The translations under genes were made by a program, and so were the position numbers. This document shows, piece after piece, positions 7,900-15,786 of a DNA stretch of 36,039 nucleotides. The stretch is from UBA4874 sp002399435 (GTDB taxonomy: Bacteria; Bacillota; Clostridia; Caldicoprobacterales; DTU083), in contig DAISGI010000022.1 of the NCBI GenBank assembly GCA_036823195.1, positions 1 to 36,039 on the forward strand, given 5' to 3'. Each line of letters begins with the position of its first letter. Position 1 is the stretch's first letter. Below the pieces are notes generated by a model. It had not been told where the DNA came from. It did not search any database and saw nothing but the letters and a program-made list of their open reading frames with translations.

Positions 7900-9054
7900 A
7901 TGAGTACGAGGATGAAGTGGTTCATCGTTTTTATTTTGTCCCTTACATTGGTAGGATGTAATCATCCAAAACAGGCAGGGACGAAGGAGAACGGCAAGAG
8001 CAATGCAGGGAAAAGCGAAGTCCAGGTTCCAAATGTGAGCACATCACCGGATGCCAATTTGGACGATGGCAATCAGGGGCAGGAGGATTATAAACCTGTC
8101 ATCAAAACACAGGACGATCCGAGTCATGCGGATGCGGGTAAAACACAGGACAATCAAAAAAGTGCTGATACAACACAGACCAATCAAAAAAGTACTGATA
8201 CAACACAGACCGATCAGAAGGTTGCCGATGCAACGCAGACCGATCAGAAGATCGCCGATGCAACACAGACCGATCAAAAGACTGCCAAAAAGTCACAAAA
8301 CGATCAAATCAGCAGCAAGAAGTCTGTTGGCCCAAAGAAAACGACTGGCAGCGCCAGAGTTGTTCCTAAAAAGCCAGATGTTCCTGCCCATACAGAAAAA
8401 GAGTCCAATAAAGTGAATTTATCTTATTATGAAAATTTCTGTTTTGAAGGGGATTATGATGAAGATCCTTACATGAATTTTAATTCAGTGTCGGATAACC
8501 AGATTCATCTTGACCTTGCCTTGTTAACAAAGGATGGGACAAATGGTATTAATGAAGAATGTCTGGGTACGCTGCATGGTGATAAGGTTGATTTTGAATT
8601 TGTAGGTACAGGAGGTGCAGATGGTGTCAATTATGACGACCGCTCCAGGGATAAAGGAGGGGGCACCCTTAGGTTTGATGGAGATGATGTCCTTGTAAAA
8701 ATAATCGTTGAGAAAAGAGGCTCAAGCGTATGTCATACCGTGTATCCAGAGTTCAGGCTATATCGTACTGAGAGTTTGGGGCCAACTGATGGTTCCTACA
8801 TTCTGCCGGACAGCAGCAGCCGATATTTAACAGAGAAGGATCTGGAAGGAATCTCAAAGCAGGATCTGCCCTATGCGCGAAATGAAATCTATGCCAGGCA
8901 TCAACATGCTTTTGACAATCCCCAATATGCCAGTTACTTTTATAAGAAAACCTGGTATGCTTACCCGGAGGATCATGATATCCTTCCACAAGGACATTTA
9001 AACGACTACGAGATTAAAAACATAAAGTTAATTAAAAAGGCAGAGAACAGGTAG
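7900..9054 (+). CDS. YARHG-domain lipoprotein, copy 3
   Basis: A 384-residue paralogue, the longest of the three. It has lipobox LVGC (Cys20), four 10-residue linker repeats (DTTQTNQKST to DATQTDQKTA) plus the KSQNDQISSKK segment that copy 2 lacks, a beta-rich central domain and a YARHG domain with ARNEIYARHQ. Its last 75 residues match copy 1 almost exactly, while the central domain (DEDPYMNFNSVSDNQIHLD) is its own. The ATG has AAAGGAGA about 10 bp upstream. The gene converges on the flagellar flgG gene, with a GC-rich hairpin between them. Base composition is more AT-rich than the flagellar genes, in line with a separate origin or different selection. Confidence 0.88.
   Translation: MSTRMKWFIVFILSLTLVGCNHPKQAGTKENGKSNAGKSEVQVPNVSTSPDANLDDGNQGQEDYKPVIKTQDDPSHADAGKTQDNQKSADTTQTNQKSTDTTQTDQKVADATQTDQKIADATQTDQKTAKKSQNDQISSKKSVGPKKTTGSARVVPKKPDVPAHTEKESNKVNLSYYENFCFEGDYDEDPYMNFNSVSDNQIHLDLALLTKDGTNGINEECLGTLHGDKVDFEFVGTGGADGVNYDDRSRDKGGGTLRFDGDDVLVKIIVEKRGSSVCHTVYPEFRLYRTESLGPTDGSYILPDSSSRYLTEKDLEGISKQDLPYARNEIYARHQHAFDNPQYASYFYKKTWYAYPEDHDILPQGHLNDYEIKNIKLIKKAENR
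8167..8286 (+). repeat. 30-bp coding tandem repeat, four units (copy 3 linker)
   Basis: Units at 8167-8196, 8197-8226, 8227-8256 and 8257-8286, encoding the D(A/T)TQT(D/N)QK pattern. They are more diverged from one another than the units in copy 2. Confidence 0.88.
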
Positions 9055-9078
9055 GGTTTCCAGAGAGCAAAGAGAGTC

Positions 9079-9112
9079 CGGCACTCCCCACTCCAGCCCG
9101 GAGTGCCGTTTG
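9079..9112. terminator. GC-rich hairpin between converging lipoprotein and flagellar genes
   Basis: A perfect 9-bp stem CGGCACTCC (9079-9087) with GGAGTGCCG (9100-9108) and a 12-base loop, 25 bp past the lipoprotein stop and 18 bp past the flgG stop. The tails are only moderately T-rich on both strands (TTTGATT; CTCTCTTTG), so it may end transcription from both sides. Confidence 0.6.
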
Positions 9113-9125
9113 ATTCCGTCCATTT

Positions 9126-9917
9126 TTATCTTCTCAGCTGATTGGTCATTCCCCACAGCTCATCCGCCGCATGAATGCTCTTCGTATTAATCTGATAGGC
9201 CCTCTGCGTCATCAGCATATCCGTCAGTTCCTTAGTCATGTCCACTGTGGATCCTTCCAGAAATCCCTGATGGATGAAGCCGTCTGTGCCCGGCTGGTTC
9301 CCGGCTTCATAAATGTCTTCCGGTCTTTCAGCGGAAAATGTGTTGTCCCCATGATTGATCAACATGGCCGGATCCGCCGCATGGTACAGATGGATTCTCC
9401 CAATATCTATGGACTGCCCGGTGACCGGATCGGAGCATGTCATAAGGCCTTTCTCATCTATAACGATGTCTTTGGCAGGCCATTGGGTCAGCGGGGATAA
9501 AAGATCCATCCGCACACGGCGTCCGGAAGCATTCACCAAATGTCCGCTGCCATCCACGGAAAAGGCGCCGTCCCTTGTCAGGAGAGTCTCTCCGTTTTCC
9601 CCTTCCACTCCAAAAAAGCCTTCCCCCTGGATCGCCAGGTCAAACGGCCTGGAAGTTTCCTGCGGTATTCCGTTGTCAAACCGGTGCTGTATGGTCTTTA
9701 CCCGGCTTCCGGTGCCGAGCTGCACTGGCTTTCCCGCAGCTTTGCGTGTTATGGGGGTACCTTTATCCCCCAGCCGGTCATAGATCAGGTCCTCAAACTG
9801 CACCTCCATGGTTTTATATCCATGGTTCTGCGCATTGGCAATATTATGCGCAATGGTATCCATTTTTTTCTGAACGCTGTCCAGACCAACCCGTCCGGTC
9901 TGCAATATTCTGTTCAT
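9126..9917 (-). CDS. flgG: Flagellar distal rod protein FlgG (FlhP-like)
   Basis: A 263-residue member of the flagellar rod/hook family, exported to form the distal rod. It has the N-terminal rod motif (MDTIAHNIANAQNHGYKT), the central FDLAIQGEGFF segment and the C-terminal ELTDMLMTQRAYQINTKSI helix typical of FlgG/FlgF. As last gene of the operon, following a second rod gene, it corresponds to the flgF-flgG or flhO-flhP pair of Firmicutes; the two members are assigned by order and resemblance only. GGGAGG lies 8 bp before the ATG, and a 96-bp spacer with no obvious promoter separates it from flgF. Confidence 0.85.
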   Translation of the reverse strand: MNRILQTGRVGLDSVQKKMDTIAHNIANAQNHGYKTMEVQFEDLIYDRLGDKGTPITRKAAGKPVQLGTGSRVKTIQHRFDNGIPQETSRPFDLAIQGEGFFGVEGENGETLLTRDGAFSVDGSGHLVNASGRRVRMDLLSPLTQWPAKDIVIDEKGLMTCSDPVTGQSIDIGRIHLYHAADPAMLINHGDNTFSAERPEDIYEAGNQPGTDGFIHQGFLEGSTVDMTKELTDMLMTQRAYQINTKSIHAADELWGMTNQLRR

Positions 9918-10013
9918 TCCAATCGCCTCCCATTTTCAATTTGTCCGCAGAAACGAAAGATCGATCCTTCGTCTTCATCCTCTTATCCTTCGTCTTCATC
10001 TTTTTATTCATTT

Positions 10014-10766
10014 CTATAGCTTCCCTATTTCATTGACGGCTTTTCCCAGGGTCTCATCCATTGCCTGGGCAACTTTCTGGTTGGATTCAAAATTCCGGGA
10101 TATTTCAATCATCCGGACCAATTCCGTCAGGGAATCCACATTGGATCCTTCCAGAAAACCCTGCTTCAGCTCATAGGCCTCCCCCGGGACGACCGGTCCT
10201 CCGGCAGTATACAGACTATCCCCCAGTCTGTTCAGGCCCTGCGGATCGGCAAATGAAACAACAGCAAGGGAAGCAGACCGTCCGTCCGGCATCGTGATCC
10301 CTCCCCGAGCATCCACTGTGACATCCTCCGTTCCCAGCAGGATTCCCTGCCCATCCGCGCCCAGAACAGGATAGCCCTGCCCGGTGATCAACTGTCCACC
10401 GGCATCCAGCTGAAAACTCCCGTCTCTTGTATAGGCAGTCTGTCCGTCCGGCAGACGAACGGCAAAAAAACCGTCTCCATCAATGGCAAAATCCAGAGGA
10501 TTTTTGGTTTCCTGCAAAATCCCCTGCCGGTCATCCGTATAGGTACCGTCAACGGATGTTCCCGTCTCCATGCTGCCAATGCCCGTCAAATGCCTTCCCG
10601 GAGTACTGGCCCGGTTCAGCACATTCATCCGATGGGAGGCCGCTGCAAGAATCTGCTGCTGCTTGTAGGAATTGGTCTCCACGTTTGAAAGATTCTGAGA
10701 AACATTGGCCTGACGCCTTTCCTGCACAATCATCCCCATCGCACTGGTATACAGTCCACGTATCAT
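10014..10766 (-). CDS. flgF: Flagellar rod protein FlgF (FlhO-like)
   Basis: A 250-residue flagellar rod/hook family protein that begins MIRGLYTSAMGMIVQERRQ and has VSQNLSNVETNSYKQQ in the N-terminal coiled-coil segment, FAIDGDGFFAV in the centre and ELVRMIEISRNFESNQKV at the C-terminus. The N-terminus resembles FlhO/FlgF proteins of Gram-positives. It overlaps the small membrane protein gene upstream by 4 bp (ATGA). It is probably a proximal rod component exported by the flagellar type III apparatus encoded upstream. Confidence 0.85.
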   Translation of the reverse strand: MIRGLYTSAMGMIVQERRQANVSQNLSNVETNSYKQQQILAAASHRMNVLNRASTPGRHLTGIGSMETGTSVDGTYTDDRQGILQETKNPLDFAIDGDGFFAVRLPDGQTAYTRDGSFQLDAGGQLITGQGYPVLGADGQGILLGTEDVTVDARGGITMPDGRSASLAVVSFADPQGLNRLGDSLYTAGGPVVPGEAYELKQGFLEGSNVDSLTELVRMIEISRNFESNQKVAQAMDETLGKAVNEIGKL

Positions 10767-10966
10767 TTGCTCTTCTTCCCCTCTCCGTCTTCTTCCGGCA
10801 AAGCCCGGACCTCCTGCTCATAGATCATGCCCATGCTCCGTGCGCGGGCTTCTATCTCCGCTGCGGATGGCTTCCTGCCGAGAAGAGGCCGCAGCAAAAT
10901 GCAGGTGAGAACCATCCCGATCCCGATGCCCAGAAGAATCCTCCCGTCCACAGCTTTCCTGTTCAC
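10763..10966 (-). CDS. Small single-pass membrane protein, unknown function
   Basis: A 67-residue protein with one membrane helix (about residues 10-26, ILLGIGIGMVLTCILL) followed by the segment AAEIEARARSMGMIYEQEV and a charged tail. The EIExRARxxGM pattern is reminiscent of short proteins annotated as MltG-like in clostridial flagellar operons, but no catalytic domain is present, so I assign no function. The GTG start overlaps the stop of the DUF6115 gene (GTGA) and the stop overlaps flgF (ATGA), so it is translationally coupled at both ends and probably real. No strong ribosome site is seen, which fits coupling. Confidence 0.7.
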   Translation of the reverse strand: MNRKAVDGRILLGIGIGMVLTCILLRPLLGRKPSAAEIEARARSMGMIYEQEVRALPEEDGEGKKSK

Positions 10967-11738
10967 AGATCTTTTCTTTTCTGTTCCAGCAGTCCCTGTA
11001 TAAATAGGATCTCCCCCTTTTCCATATGCAGGGAGGACGCCATATCCTCCACGGACATGTTCTGTTTCCGCATATCCGCAATACGGCAGGCTGCCTCCCG
11101 ATAGTCCCTGCGAGCCGATGGCTCTTTCCCGGATGGCTTTGCCAGAAACCCTTTCAGAGGACTGAACCGGACCTCCGCTTGCGGCTTTGACAGGACCTCC
11201 GCTTGCGGCTTTGGCAGAACCTCCGCTTGCGGCTTTGGCAGAACCTCCGCTTGCGGCTTTGNNNNNNNNNNNNNNNNNNNNNNNNNNNNNNNNNNNNNNN
11301 NNNNNNNNNNNNNNNNNNNNNNNNNNNNNNNNNNNNNNNNNNNNNNNNNNNNNNNNNNNNNGGCTTTGGCAGAACCTCCGCTTGCGGCTTTGGCAGAACC
11401 TCCGCTTGCGGCTTTGGCAGAACCTCCGCTTGCGGCTTTGACAGAACCTCCGCTTGCGGCTTTGACAGAACCTCCGCTTGCGGCTTTGCCAGAGCTTTCG
11501 CCTGCTGTCCTGTCTGCTCCAGCCGGTCGGAGATTCCGTCCAGCTTTTTCTCCATGGTTTCCAGCTGTGTCTTCAATTCCTGATTTGCTGCCAGCAGCCG
11601 GATCCAGTCCCCATTCTCCCGATCCTGATCCTTCACCACTTCCCGGAAGACCATCCCTCTGGTTCGCTTCTCCCGCAGGATGAGATACCCGCCGCACACG
11701 ATCAGGAAGACTCCGACCGACAGCAATAAATACAGCAA
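10963..11738 (-). CDS. DUF6115-family membrane protein with 8-residue tandem repeats (contains assembly gap)
   Basis: It starts at a TTG with GGAGGG 7 bp upstream. Order of parts: membrane helix (about residues 3-21), a coiled-coil-like stretch (ELKTQLETMEKKLDGISDRLEQ), tandem KPQAEVL(P/S) repeats, then a small helical domain (DYREAACRIADMRKQNMSV to EKGEILFIQGLLEQ) typical of the C-terminus of DUF6115 proteins near clostridial fliA. A 100-N gap at 11262-11361 falls inside the repeats and throws the halves out of frame. Removing the Ns and one duplicated 55-mer (155 nt) leaves 621 nt, a clean 206-residue frame, so I treat it as one gene whose repeat number is uncertain. Function is unknown; operon position suggests a flagellar accessory role. 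Confidence 0.75.
11183..11481 (-). repeat. 24-bp coding tandem repeat (KPQAEVLP/S), interrupted by an assembly gap
   Basis: Units of 24 bp begin at 11183, 11207, 11231 and 11255 left of the gap, and at 11362, 11386, 11410, 11434 and 11458 right of it. Several are identical; variants alter one base (GGC or GAC), changing Pro to Ser. True copy number cannot be read; the minimum after merging the duplicated 55-mer is six. Confidence 0.92.
11262..11361. other. Assembly gap, 100 Ns
   Basis: Exactly 100 Ns inside the 24-bp repeat array. The 55 bases before it (11207-11261) are identical to the 55 after it (11362-11416), so the length is a placeholder. Confidence 0.97.
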
Positions 11739-11758
11739 ATTTTCGCCCTCCCTTGCCT

Positions 11759-12481
11759 TTACAATGCCTTCAGATAACTTCTCATTTTCAGCAGGATTTT
11801 TCCATGAATCTGCGAGACCCTGGACAGGGATACTCCCAGCACTTCTGCAATTTCCTTCAAGGTCATTTCCTCTTTATAGTACAGATTCAGGATCAGCTGC
11901 TCCCTTTCCGTCAGGCGGCCCATGGCTTCCAGCAGCTTCTCCTTCCGTTCCTTTCCCAGAAGCCTTTCTTCCGGTGTTTGTGTGTCCTGATCCTCCAACA
12001 CCTCGATCCGTTCATACTCCCCTCCTTCTCCGGAAAACAGAATATCCTCCAGGGAGTACTGGGAAAGATAATGAATGTTATCTTCTATTTCATAAAGCTC
12101 CTGCCGGGAAAGGGACAGGGCTCTGCAGATTTCCTCATCCGTCGGCTCCCGCATCAGCTGCTGCTGCAAATCGTTCTGCGCCTGATAGTATTGCTTGATC
12201 TTTTCCATCTTGTCTCTCGAAACTTTTCCGTTTTTCCGCATCTCATCAATAATCGTTCCCTTGATCCGCCATTTTGCGTAATGCTGAAACGGGATCCCCT
12301 TCTGGCTGTCAAAACGCTGAAAGGCGTCAATCAGGCCAAGTACCCCCGTATGAATCATATCCTCCTTTTCATACTGCGTATGCGACAGGCTGATCTGATC
12401 CACAATTTTTGAGATTAACGGAAGATACTTTTGGATTGTTTTCTCCAGGTCCGGCTGCTGTTCATATACCGCATTTCTCAT
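11759..12481 (-). CDS. fliA: Flagellar sigma factor FliA/SigD (sigma-28)
   Basis: A 240-residue alternative sigma factor directing RNA polymerase to late flagellar promoters. Region 2 is visible as YEKEDMIHTGVLGLIDAFQRFD followed by PFQHYAKWRIKGTIIDEMR, region 3 as EPTDEEICRALSLSRQEL, and the region 4 helix-turn-helix as LTEREQLILNLYY to MTLKEIAEVLGVSLSRVSQIHGKIL at the C-terminus. The ATG has GGAGG 5-6 bp upstream, overlapping the flhF stop. It follows flhF directly, without the flhG or chemotaxis genes often found between them. Its likely targets here are the two TAAA-N15-TCCGATAG promoters before fliD and the flagellin gene. No anti-sigma factor FlgM gene is in the window. Confidence 0.95.
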   Translation of the reverse strand: MRNAVYEQQPDLEKTIQKYLPLISKIVDQISLSHTQYEKEDMIHTGVLGLIDAFQRFDSQKGIPFQHYAKWRIKGTIIDEMRKNGKVSRDKMEKIKQYYQAQNDLQQQLMREPTDEEICRALSLSRQELYEIEDNIHYLSQYSLEDILFSGEGGEYERIEVLEDQDTQTPEERLLGKERKEKLLEAMGRLTEREQLILNLYYKEEMTLKEIAEVLGVSLSRVSQIHGKILLKMRSYLKAL

Positions 12482-12482
12482 G

Positions 12483-13706
12483 CTACACCTCCATCCCCTT
12501 CAGAACATAATCCAGCAAGTTTTCTTCGGACACCTGCCGGATATCTTCCGGGACGGCTTGTCCCACCGTAAAGTAACGGATCGGCTTGTCGCTGTAACAG
12601 CCAATGTTCAGAATACTTCCATAACACTGCGTTTCATCCAGCTTGGTCAAAATAATGGAATCATAGCCGACGTTTCTGTAATTCTCCAGTATCATTTTCA
12701 AGTCGCTCCTTCGGGTCGTTGCACTCACCACCAGAATCGTCTGCTTGCCTTTTATCTCATCCAGACAGGCCAGAATCTCCAGCAATTGATCCATCCTTCT
12801 GGAATTGCTTCCCGCTGAGTCCATCAAAATCCGGTCACAATCCTGAAGGCGGTCCACTGCGCCGGACATATCCCGTCTGGAAGAAACCACCTCCAGCGGA
12901 ATATTCAAAATATCGGAATAGGTCCGGAGCTGATCCACCGCGCCAATCCGGCAGGTATCCAGAGTAATGAGGCCGGGGCTTCTCCCTTTCAGGACCTCCC
13001 GGGCAGCGATTTTTGCAATGGTCGTGGTTTTCCCCACTCCGGTCGGGCCGATGAACGCCCATATGCGCTGCTCCGGATTTTCTTCCCGCAGAATGCTCCG
13101 GTGAAAGTATGCCGAAAAGTACTGTTTCACTTTCCGGAGATCCATCCCGGCATTCCCGATATGACCGCAGAACGCAGCAATATCCAGGAGAACGGCATCA
13201 TCCAGGTCCATTGTCTTCAGATGCCGCATGAGACAGGCTGAAAACGATCTCCCTCCGCCGCCTTCCGGTCCCTCTTTCGCTTCCATAAGCCGGCCCATCC
13301 TTTTTTTCAGCTCACGGATCTCCTGTTCCAGATGCTCTTCCCTGCCGCCCTGCCGCAACGGCTGCCGGAGCTGCTGTGGCTGCGCCTCCGGATGGATCAG
13401 GGACTGCACCGTGCCCTCCGGTATTTTCCCGGCCGGCGGATTCGGAAAGGAGGGTACGGCCCGGGGAGGAAAAGAGGGTGCGGTCCGGGCAGGAAAGGAG
13501 GGTGCAGTCCGGCCAGGAAAGGAGGGTGCAGTCCGGGGAGAATCCACGGCTGCCGTAACCTCAAGCCGTTTTTTCCGGAACAGATTCCTCCATCCCTTTT
13601 GCCGAACCTTTCTGCTGCTGACAATAATCGCATCACTTCCGAGCTCATATCGGATGCGGATCCTGGCTTCCTTCATATCTTTCGCCAGATAGCGCCTAAT
13701 CGTCAT
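12483..13706 (-). CDS. flhF: Flagellar SRP-type GTPase FlhF
   Basis: A 407-residue SRP-family GTPase that controls flagellar number and placement. It has a basic N-terminal B domain (MTIRRYLAKDMKEARIRIRY), a low-complexity linker with an 8-residue repeat (about 58-89), and the NG domain: P-loop GPTGVGKTT (220-228), LDTCRIGAVDQLRTYS (249-264), DSAG (296-299, DTAG in most relatives) and TKLDET (354-359). Its start overlaps the flhA stop by 11 bp and it ends 2 bp before fliA. FlhF normally works with the ATPase FlhG, whose gene is not next to it or elsewhere in this window. Confidence 0.95.
   Translation of the reverse strand: MTIRRYLAKDMKEARIRIRYELGSDAIIVSSRKVRQKGWRNLFRKKRLEVTAAVDSPRTAPSFPGRTAPSFPARTAPSFPPRAVPSFPNPPAGKIPEGTVQSLIHPEAQPQQLRQPLRQGGREEHLEQEIRELKKRMGRLMEAKEGPEGGGGRSFSACLMRHLKTMDLDDAVLLDIAAFCGHIGNAGMDLRKVKQYFSAYFHRSILREENPEQRIWAFIGPTGVGKTTTIAKIAAREVLKGRSPGLITLDTCRIGAVDQLRTYSDILNIPLEVVSSRRDMSGAVDRLQDCDRILMDSAGSNSRRMDQLLEILACLDEIKGKQTILVVSATTRRSDLKMILENYRNVGYDSIILTKLDETQCYGSILNIGCYSDKPIRYFTVGQAVPEDIRQVSEENLLDYVLKGMEV
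13444..13539 (-). repeat. 24-bp coding tandem repeat in flhF, four units
   Basis: Four 24-bp units beginning at 13444, 13468, 13492 and 13516. They encode the Pro-rich pattern (T/V)APSFP(G/A/P)R in the linker between the B and NG domains. Unit length matches the 24-bp array in the nearby DUF6115 gene, but the sequence is unrelated. Confidence 0.85.
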
Positions 13707-15786
13707 AGATATTCACCATCCCCGCCACCTCGATTTCGATGGAATTCGGGACCTCATTCAGGGAAAGAACGGCAATGTCCGGGAACGCCATTCCAATCAT
13801 CTTTTTAAAGGGTGCACGTATCCTGGGGGATGCCAGGATCACCGGACGGATATGGCCCAGCGACAATCGTTCCACCAGATCATGGACCTTCTCCAATATC
13901 TTTGTGTTGACATCCGGTTCAATGGCAGGAAAGGATCCCTGAAAGGACTGCTGAATATTGTCCGAAATATACTTCTCCAGCTTGGGGTGGATGGTTATCA
14001 CATGCAGGACCTTGTTCGCATCCAGATAAGGGAGAACAATCGTCCTGCTCAGGGAGTATCTTACATACTCTGTAAGAAGCTCTATGTCCTTGGTACCGGG
14101 CGCATAGTCCGCCAATGTCTCCAGAATGGTGACAAGATCCCGGACGGGTACTTTTTCCCTCAGCAGATTCTGCAGAACTTTCTGCACCTGCCCCAGGGAC
14201 AGCAGATCCGGTATCAGTCCCTCCACCACAGCACTGTAATTGGGCTTGAGCGCATCGGTCATTTTCTTTACCTCCTGCCTCCCGATCAGCTCATAGCTGT
14301 GTTCCCGGATGATCTCCCCCAAATGCGTTACCATGACGGTGGCGGCGTCTACAATGGTATATCCTTTCATCTCCGCCTTTTCCCGGTCTTTTTTCTCAAT
14401 CCAGAGAGCCGGCAATCCAAAAGCCGGCTCAGTGGCCGGAATGCCATCCAGGTCGATTTTCTCACCGGCAGGATTCATTACCATCAGATGTCCGGGCAAA
14501 ACTTCCCCTCCGGCAACTGCGATCCCCTTTATTTTCAGCTTATATTCATTGGTCTTCAGCTGCAGGTTATCCCGGATGCGAATGGGCTGTACGATAATCC
14601 CCATTTCAAGGGCACATTGCTTTCGGATCCCGGCGATCCGCTCCAGCAAGTCCCCTCCGTTCCGATCGTCTGCCAGAGGGATCAGGCCATAGCCGATCTC
14701 CACCTCCAGAAGCTCCACCCGGGCATACTCCATGTAATCCTCCGGTTCCTTTTTCTGCTCCTCGGCGGAACGGTTTGCCCCTGCAACAGCCGCCTCCTTC
14801 TCTGCCTTTCCCTTGTTTTTCTCCTCCCTGTGCAGAAGGGCTCCTCCGGTGCCGCATCCTGCTGCCAGCAAGAAAAACGGAAGCGTGGGAAGACCGGGAA
14901 CAATGCCCAGGGTCGCCATAACCGCAGAAGTGATCAGCATCACCTTTGGAAAGCCAAAGAGCTGGGTCCCCAGATCGGTGCCGAAATTCTTATCCGAAGC
15001 GGATCGGGTTACCAGAATCCCCGCTGCCACGGATACCAGAAGGGAAGGAATCTGACTGACCAATCCGTTGCCGATGGTCAGCAGGGCAAACTGGGACAAG
15101 GCTTCCTGGATGGGCATTCCCTGCTGGAGAACGTAAATGGCGATGCCTCCGATGAAATTAATGAGGATAATCAATATGCCGGCAATGGAATCCCCTTTTA
15201 CAAATTTCATGGCGCCATCCATGGCCCCATAGAAGTTGGCTTCCTTTTCCATATTTTGTCTCCGTGCCCTTGCCTGCTCATCGTTTATGGCGCCGGTATT
15301 CAAATCTGCGTCAATGCTCATTTGTTTTCCGGGCATGGCGTCCAGCGTGAACCGTGCGGATACCTCGGATACCCTTCCGGCACCGTTGGTCACGACAATA
15401 AGCTGAATGACGATCAGGATAATAAAGATAATGATCCCGACGATGTAATTGTCGCCTGTGACAAAAACGCCGAAGGCCTCCACCACTTTCCCCGCATACC
15501 CCTGTCCCAGGATCAGCCGGGTGGAGGAAATGTTGAGCCCCAGCCGGAACAGGGTCAGAACCAGCAGAAGAGTGGGAAATACCGAAAACTGGAGAACCTC
15601 TGTTGTAAACATGGACAGCAGCAGTACGATCACGGACAACGCAATATTCATGGACAGCAGAATATCCAGCAAACCTGTGGAAATCGGTACGATAATCAGG
15701 GATATGACACCCAGTATGCCGAAGGCGGTCAGCACATCAAGATTTTTGATTGGTTTGGAATACGGTTTACCGGTTCGGACCGACAT
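13696..15786 (-). CDS. flhA: Flagellar export apparatus gate protein FlhA
   Basis: A 696-residue FlhA, the nonameric export gate of the flagellar type III secretion system. The N-terminal half carries about eight membrane helices and the FHIPEP-family core: RLGLNISSTRLILGQG, TNGAGRVSEVSARFTLDAMPGKQM and DADLNTGAINDEQARARR. A charged linker follows (EKNKGKAEKEAAVAGANRSAEEQKKEP region), then the cytoplasmic domain that binds substrates and chaperones (AATVMVTHLGEIIREHSYEL). Length is as expected. It starts 20 bp inside the end of the fliR-flhB fusion and ends overlapping flhF, so it is tightly coupled in the operon. Confidence 0.97.
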   Translation of the reverse strand: MSVRTGKPYSKPIKNLDVLTAFGILGVISLIIVPISTGLLDILLSMNIALSVIVLLLSMFTTEVLQFSVFPTLLLVLTLFRLGLNISSTRLILGQGYAGKVVEAFGVFVTGDNYIVGIIIFIILIVIQLIVVTNGAGRVSEVSARFTLDAMPGKQMSIDADLNTGAINDEQARARRQNMEKEANFYGAMDGAMKFVKGDSIAGILIILINFIGGIAIYVLQQGMPIQEALSQFALLTIGNGLVSQIPSLLVSVAAGILVTRSASDKNFGTDLGTQLFGFPKVMLITSAVMATLGIVPGLPTLPFFLLAAGCGTGGALLHREEKNKGKAEKEAAVAGANRSAEEQKKEPEDYMEYARVELLEVEIGYGLIPLADDRNGGDLLERIAGIRKQCALEMGIIVQPIRIRDNLQLKTNEYKLKIKGIAVAGGEVLPGHLMVMNPAGEKIDLDGIPATEPAFGLPALWIEKKDREKAEMKGYTIVDAATVMVTHLGEIIREHSYELIGRQEVKKMTDALKPNYSAVVEGLIPDLLSLGQVQKVLQNLLREKVPVRDLVTILETLADYAPGTKDIELLTEYVRYSLSRTIVLPYLDANKVLHVITIHPKLEKYISDNIQQSFQGSFPAIEPDVNTKILEKVHDLVERLSLGHIRPVILASPRIRAPFKKMIGMAFPDIAVLSLNEVPNSIEIEVAGMVNIYDD

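Noticed and set aside
11183..11481. CRISPR array
   Set aside because: Units are contiguous 24-bp coding repeats without spacers.
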